From an uncultured Bacilli bacterium (lineage in GTDB: Bacteria > Bacillota_I > Bacilli_A > RF39 > UBA660), in the NCBI GenBank assembly GCA_934167665.1, contig CAKPLN010000007.1:1-63418 (forward strand): a stretch of DNA of 63,418 nt, in the 5' to 3' direction. Positions within the stretch are counted from its first letter, which is position 1, and the number at the start of each line of letters is the position of its first letter. Of this stretch, positions 60,491 through 63,418 are shown piece by piece. The notes below the pieces were generated by a model, which was not told where the DNA came from, searched no databases, and worked only from the letters and a program-made list of their open reading frames with translations. Made by a program: the position numbers and the translations under genes.

Positions 60491-61720
60491 TTATTCTAAA
60501 TACCAAGTAGTCGCTATTTGTCTTTTTTCAATTTCTACACCATTTTCATAAACATGTAAATATGAAATATAACCCCTCTCAGCAATTTTAACTGATGATG
60601 TAGAATAAGTTTTACCTTTTTTAGCATCATGATTAGACCAAAAATCAACATGAGCAGTTCCTCCAATAGCATAAGCCGATATATAAAGTGGATAATCATA
60701 TGTATTTTTAAACTGCATATCAACATTCCAACCATTAGAATAACTAGCAACTGTAGCGTCTAATCCCCCAGGAACATACACTGACTTAGCTTTATGTGGA
60801 TACCTCTTAACAATTTCCAATCCACCTAATAAAGCCGCATCATATACTGTTGTTGCTATCTGACAAACACCATTTCCAATAAATTCATAATACCAAACAT
60901 AACCACTCTTGTTATAAGGGCCAGCATAATTATAAAAAGAAAATATTTCCCCAGGATAAATTATAGCTCCATCTATATAAGCTAAACCTGTTCTTAAATT
61001 ATCTGCTCTACTTATATTAGGATCAAACTCTGTTGTAAAACTAGAAACTATTGTATCAACACTAGCCAAACTACTATTAACATTAGCATTAACTATATCA
61101 CCAACTAAATCAACTTTAGAATACTTCCCACTATCCAAAACCTGAGTAATTGCACTAACTGATTTTAAAATATCTAAATTATAACCATCAACACCCTCTA
61201 CATAACTAAGTTGTCTATTATCATCCATAGCTAAATGATCATAAATAGGAGCTACATCAACTTCATCTTTTAACTTTGTAACAACACTAGTTATATCATC
61301 TAAATTATATTTAAAACTATAATTATAAGTTTTTTTACTAATACCATTTACCCTTTTAAATTTATTAAATCCACCCACTTGTACTTGATCATTTTTTATC
61401 TTTGAAATTATATCATCCTTATTAATAACTAAATTAAGTTCTTTAAACGTAGATTTATATTCTCTATCATTAACTCTAAATATAATCTCATTATTATTAA
61501 GAATATCATCACTTAAAGAATCAATTAATTGTTCTAAATCCTTATAATTAACTTTAGATATCTCATAATTACCAAGATAAGTATTTGGAAATATAACATT
61601 ATCATATTTTATTGATTTTATATAATAAACAAAAAAAGATGTAATAACAATAGTTAACAAAATAATAATCAAAATAACTATAATAGTTTTTGATACTTTT
61701 TTATTATCTAATTCATCCAT
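60491..61720 (-). CDS. VanW-family wall-associated protein
   Basis: 409 aa. N-terminal membrane helix (about 12-36, IIVILIIILLTIVITSFFVYYI). A peptidoglycan-binding-like region (about 40-200, typical of YoaR/VanW proteins) precedes the VanW domain (about 220-360) with LRTGLAYIDGAIIYPGEIFSFYN and GYVWYYEFIGNGVCQIATTVYDAALLGGLEIV. The C-terminus has TYDYPLYISAYAIGG. Function in cell-wall metabolism is likely but not defined. ATG at 61720 preferred over GTG three codons earlier (TAGGTG). Confidence 0.85.
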   Translation of the reverse strand: MDELDNKKVSKTIIVILIIILLTIVITSFFVYYIKSIKYDNVIFPNTYLGNYEISKVNYKDLEQLIDSLSDDILNNNEIIFRVNDREYKSTFKELNLVINKDDIISKIKNDQVQVGGFNKFKRVNGISKKTYNYSFKYNLDDITSVVTKLKDEVDVAPIYDHLAMDDNRQLSYVEGVDGYNLDILKSVSAITQVLDSGKYSKVDLVGDIVNANVNSSLASVDTIVSSFTTEFDPNISRADNLRTGLAYIDGAIIYPGEIFSFYNYAGPYNKSGYVWYYEFIGNGVCQIATTVYDAALLGGLEIVKRYPHKAKSVYVPGGLDATVASYSNGWNVDMQFKNTYDYPLYISAYAIGGTAHVDFWSNHDAKKGKTYSTSSVKIAERGYISYLHVYENGVEIEKRQIATTWYLE

Positions 61721-61729
61721 TATTAACAC

Positions 61730-62707
61730 CTACTCATTAATATATTTTCTTAATACCTCCGTTACTTTTTCATATCCTTCACTAGAAAGATGTAACCCAT
61801 CAACAGTATATTCAATCTTAAGTAGCCCATTATCATCAACTAACTCTTTATGTAAATCTATATAAGTGGCTCCTTCCTCTTTAGTAAGTTTAACTAATTT
61901 ATTATTTATATCTATAATATCAGAATTCTTCCTATTACCATTAATAATACTCCCTTCTATTTTATCATCATCACTATTATTAATTGGATATATAGATTCT
62001 ACATATATTTTAGCATATCTACGATTCTTTTTAATACCTTGAACAATCTTCCTAATATTATTAACTACTACATCATCATCAACTTTAAGCTCTAAATCAT
62101 TTATACCTATTAATATAAATACTTTTGAAGGATTATATTGATAAACCATTTTATTCATATTATTTAAAATATTACTAGTAGAGTATCCACTAACACCACT
62201 ATTAACTACTGGTAACCCTTCAAAATATTTATCTAAATCATACCAATCTGTTATTGAATCTCCTAAAAAAACATAATTATCATCAACAACAGGAACTTCT
62301 TTTATAATTTCTTTTTGAATTAAATTAGTAGTACTTCCATTCAATAAAAAATAGCAAACAGTAAACATTAATACTAAACAAACTCCTCCTAATATCAATG
62401 AAACCATTTTAAAATTGCTAGTTGGCTTTTCACTATTAAATGCTTCATTAGCCTTAACGATTTCTTCAACATCAAGAATTTCTGTTTTTTCTAAAACAGG
62501 CTTTTTCTTATTTTTACCATCTATAAAACTAATATCTAAATTAGTAGTAGCATCTAAATCTTTATTCTTAGAAGTATTAGTATTTTTAGTATCCTTAGTA
62601 TCTTTAATACCTTTAGTACTTTTACTTTTATTTTTATTACTAATAGTAGCTTTATCATCTTGTTTTTGATATCTATTATATTTACTACTAGTATTATTCT
62701 TTGCCAC
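61730..62707 (-). CDS. Membrane-anchored SGNH/GDSL hydrolase
   Basis: About 325 aa. Cytoplasmic Lys/Thr/Asn-rich N-terminus (1-100), one membrane helix (about 104-124), then an SGNH domain: YVFLGDSITDWYDLD with catalytic Ser, NSGVSGYSTSN (Gly), VFILIGINDLE (Asn), and YTVDGLHLSSEGY with Asp and His. Likely de-acetylates or hydrolyses a cell-wall or lipid substrate outside the cell. Start GTG at 62707 fits GAGGTGG; an in-frame GTG three codons earlier is possible. It adjoins VanW. Confidence 0.82.
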   Translation of the reverse strand: MAKNNTSSKYNRYQKQDDKATISNKNKSKSTKGIKDTKDTKNTNTSKNKDLDATTNLDISFIDGKNKKKPVLEKTEILDVEEIVKANEAFNSEKPTSNFKMVSLILGGVCLVLMFTVCYFLLNGSTTNLIQKEIIKEVPVVDDNYVFLGDSITDWYDLDKYFEGLPVVNSGVSGYSTSNILNNMNKMVYQYNPSKVFILIGINDLELKVDDDVVVNNIRKIVQGIKKNRRYAKIYVESIYPINNSDDDKIEGSIINGNRKNSDIIDINNKLVKLTKEEGATYIDLHKELVDDNGLLKIEYTVDGLHLSSEGYEKVTEVLRKYINE

Positions 62708-62795
62708 TGCAACCACCTCATCTAATAAAAATTATAGCATAATTAAATTAATTTTTTTTACCGAGTTAAATATTTATGTAATAATTTTACATAAA

Positions 62796-62818
62796 AATAA
62801 AGACGGTGTAAAGCCGAC
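62796..62818 (-). terminator. Terminator-like hairpin after the carboxypeptidase fragment
   Basis: AAAGTCGG/CCGTCTTT stem with T-T mismatch and a loop, followed by T-rich sequence on minus. Confidence 0.5.
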
Positions 62819-62827
62819 TTTAATAAT

Positions 62828-63343
62828 TTATATTTCTCCTGAAAAAATATTTAATAGTGAATTTAAAAACAAGTCTAAATAGCTTAATTTTTCAACCTTT
62901 TTATCTACTATAAGATCCATAGTAGAAACAACATTTTTTCCTTCTTTAACTTTAATTTGACCAACAACTGTATTAGCTTGAATTGGAAGTTTTACATCAT
63001 CAATTACAATATCATATGTATACTTATGTTCTTCTCCATCTAAATTTTCAACAACAACTAAATCATCTTTTATTTTTACCTGAATTTCTGAGATATCAGC
63101 TTTATCCAATTTTAAAGTAGAAACAACCTCCCCACTTTTCTTCAACACTCTCTGCTTTACATTATTAAAACCATAATCTAATAATTGCATAGCTTGGGTA
63201 TTTCTTACTTTACTATTTGGTACTCCTAAAACGATTCCTATTAATCGTACACCCTTTCTTTTAGCTGTTGCGGCTAAACAATATTGTGCAGCATCAGTAT
63301 GACCTGTTTTTAACCCATCTGCTCCTTCATAAAATCTTACCAA
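62828..63343 (-). pseudogene. D-alanyl-D-alanine carboxypeptidase, 5'-truncated
   Basis: C-terminal part of a penicillin-binding protein 5/DacF-type carboxypeptidase: VRFYEGADGLKTGHTDAAQYC has KTG, the third active-site motif, then IGIVLGVPNSKVR, and a C-terminal PBP5 domain ending in an amphipathic anchor (DLFLNSLLNIFSGEI). The SxxK and SxN motifs should lie upstream but a stop lies seven codons before the first possible start and the sequence before it (63360-63418) looks intergenic with a TATAAT box. So the gene is cut at about 63365 by rearrangement or a mis-join close to the window end. Confidence 0.75.
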
Positions 63344-63418
63344 TTTAATTGTATTTAAGTTTTACAATAAAAATATACCAAATATCAACTACTTATTGAT
63401 ATTATTATAACATTTTTA

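Overview
The window reads as one stretch of chromosome from a very AT-rich, spore-forming Gram-positive of the Bacilli side of the Firmicutes, probably an uncultured gut lineage. This is inferred from spoVAC/AD/AE, a SigF/SigG-type sigma factor, spoVS and a cotE homologue, from PrkC/PrpC, khpA and a serine T-box, and from TGA being used as a normal stop. Two class III (anaerobic) ribonucleotide reductases and a radical-SAM-rich gene set fit an anaerobe. Nearly all genes lie on the minus strand.

Layout. 1-1524: decayed serine recombinase, a small unknown gene, tRNA-Thr and tRNA-Leu. 1592-7019: scpB-scpA, an RNHCP protein, STAS-sigF-spoVAC-spoVAD-spoVAE (no spoIIAB between STAS and sigF), a zinc-ribbon membrane protein. 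7116-14665: anaerobic nucleotide block with nrdD1, a separate 54-aa glycyl-radical peptide, nrdG1, then nrdD2, a small nucleotide-related protein, nrdG2 and dut, with a divergent Crp/Fnr regulator. 16613-40580: housekeeping, including rpe-rsgA-prkC-prpC-rlmN, fmt, priA, rseP-cdsA-uppS, rpsP-khpA, mnmA, cotE and miaB. 42799-54021: ankyrin protein, CPBP protease, ydjGHI-like stress operon, an IS1182-type element, and a T-box-led nudix-serS operon. 54048-56060: a WXG-GDPD fusion with three small helical partners. 60168-63343: spoVS, VanW, SGNH hydrolase and a 5'-truncated D,D-carboxypeptidase.

The standout system is a diversity-generating retroelement (DGR) at about 56115-59859, in the order target 3, avd, template repeat (TR), reverse transcriptase. 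The TR (57514-57617, minus strand) is packed with Asn codons. Three long, almost identical prepilin-like proteins end in a variable repeat matching it: target 1 (15001-16395), target 2 (41282-42679) and target 3 (58390-59796). Targets 1 and 2 lie about 40 and 15 kb from the cassette. In VR2 every substitution in the aligned TR core falls on a template adenine, and in VR3 all but one do, which is the DGR signature. An 8-bp hairpin with a 9-nt loop follows each target gene. All three targets share a promoter with an 18-nt spacer; at target 3 that spacer contains 12 consecutive G, a likely slippage (phase-variation) switch. Together this looks like a multi-target, possibly phase-variable DGR that diversifies the C-terminal C-type-lectin-like domain of surface pilin-like proteins in a sporulating bacterium.

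Other notable points are the split class III RNR, a SigF operon without SpoIIAB, an IS inserted in a terminator stem, a relic of a leucine-rich-repeat surface protein beside target 2, and a transglutaminase-like protein translated with serS.
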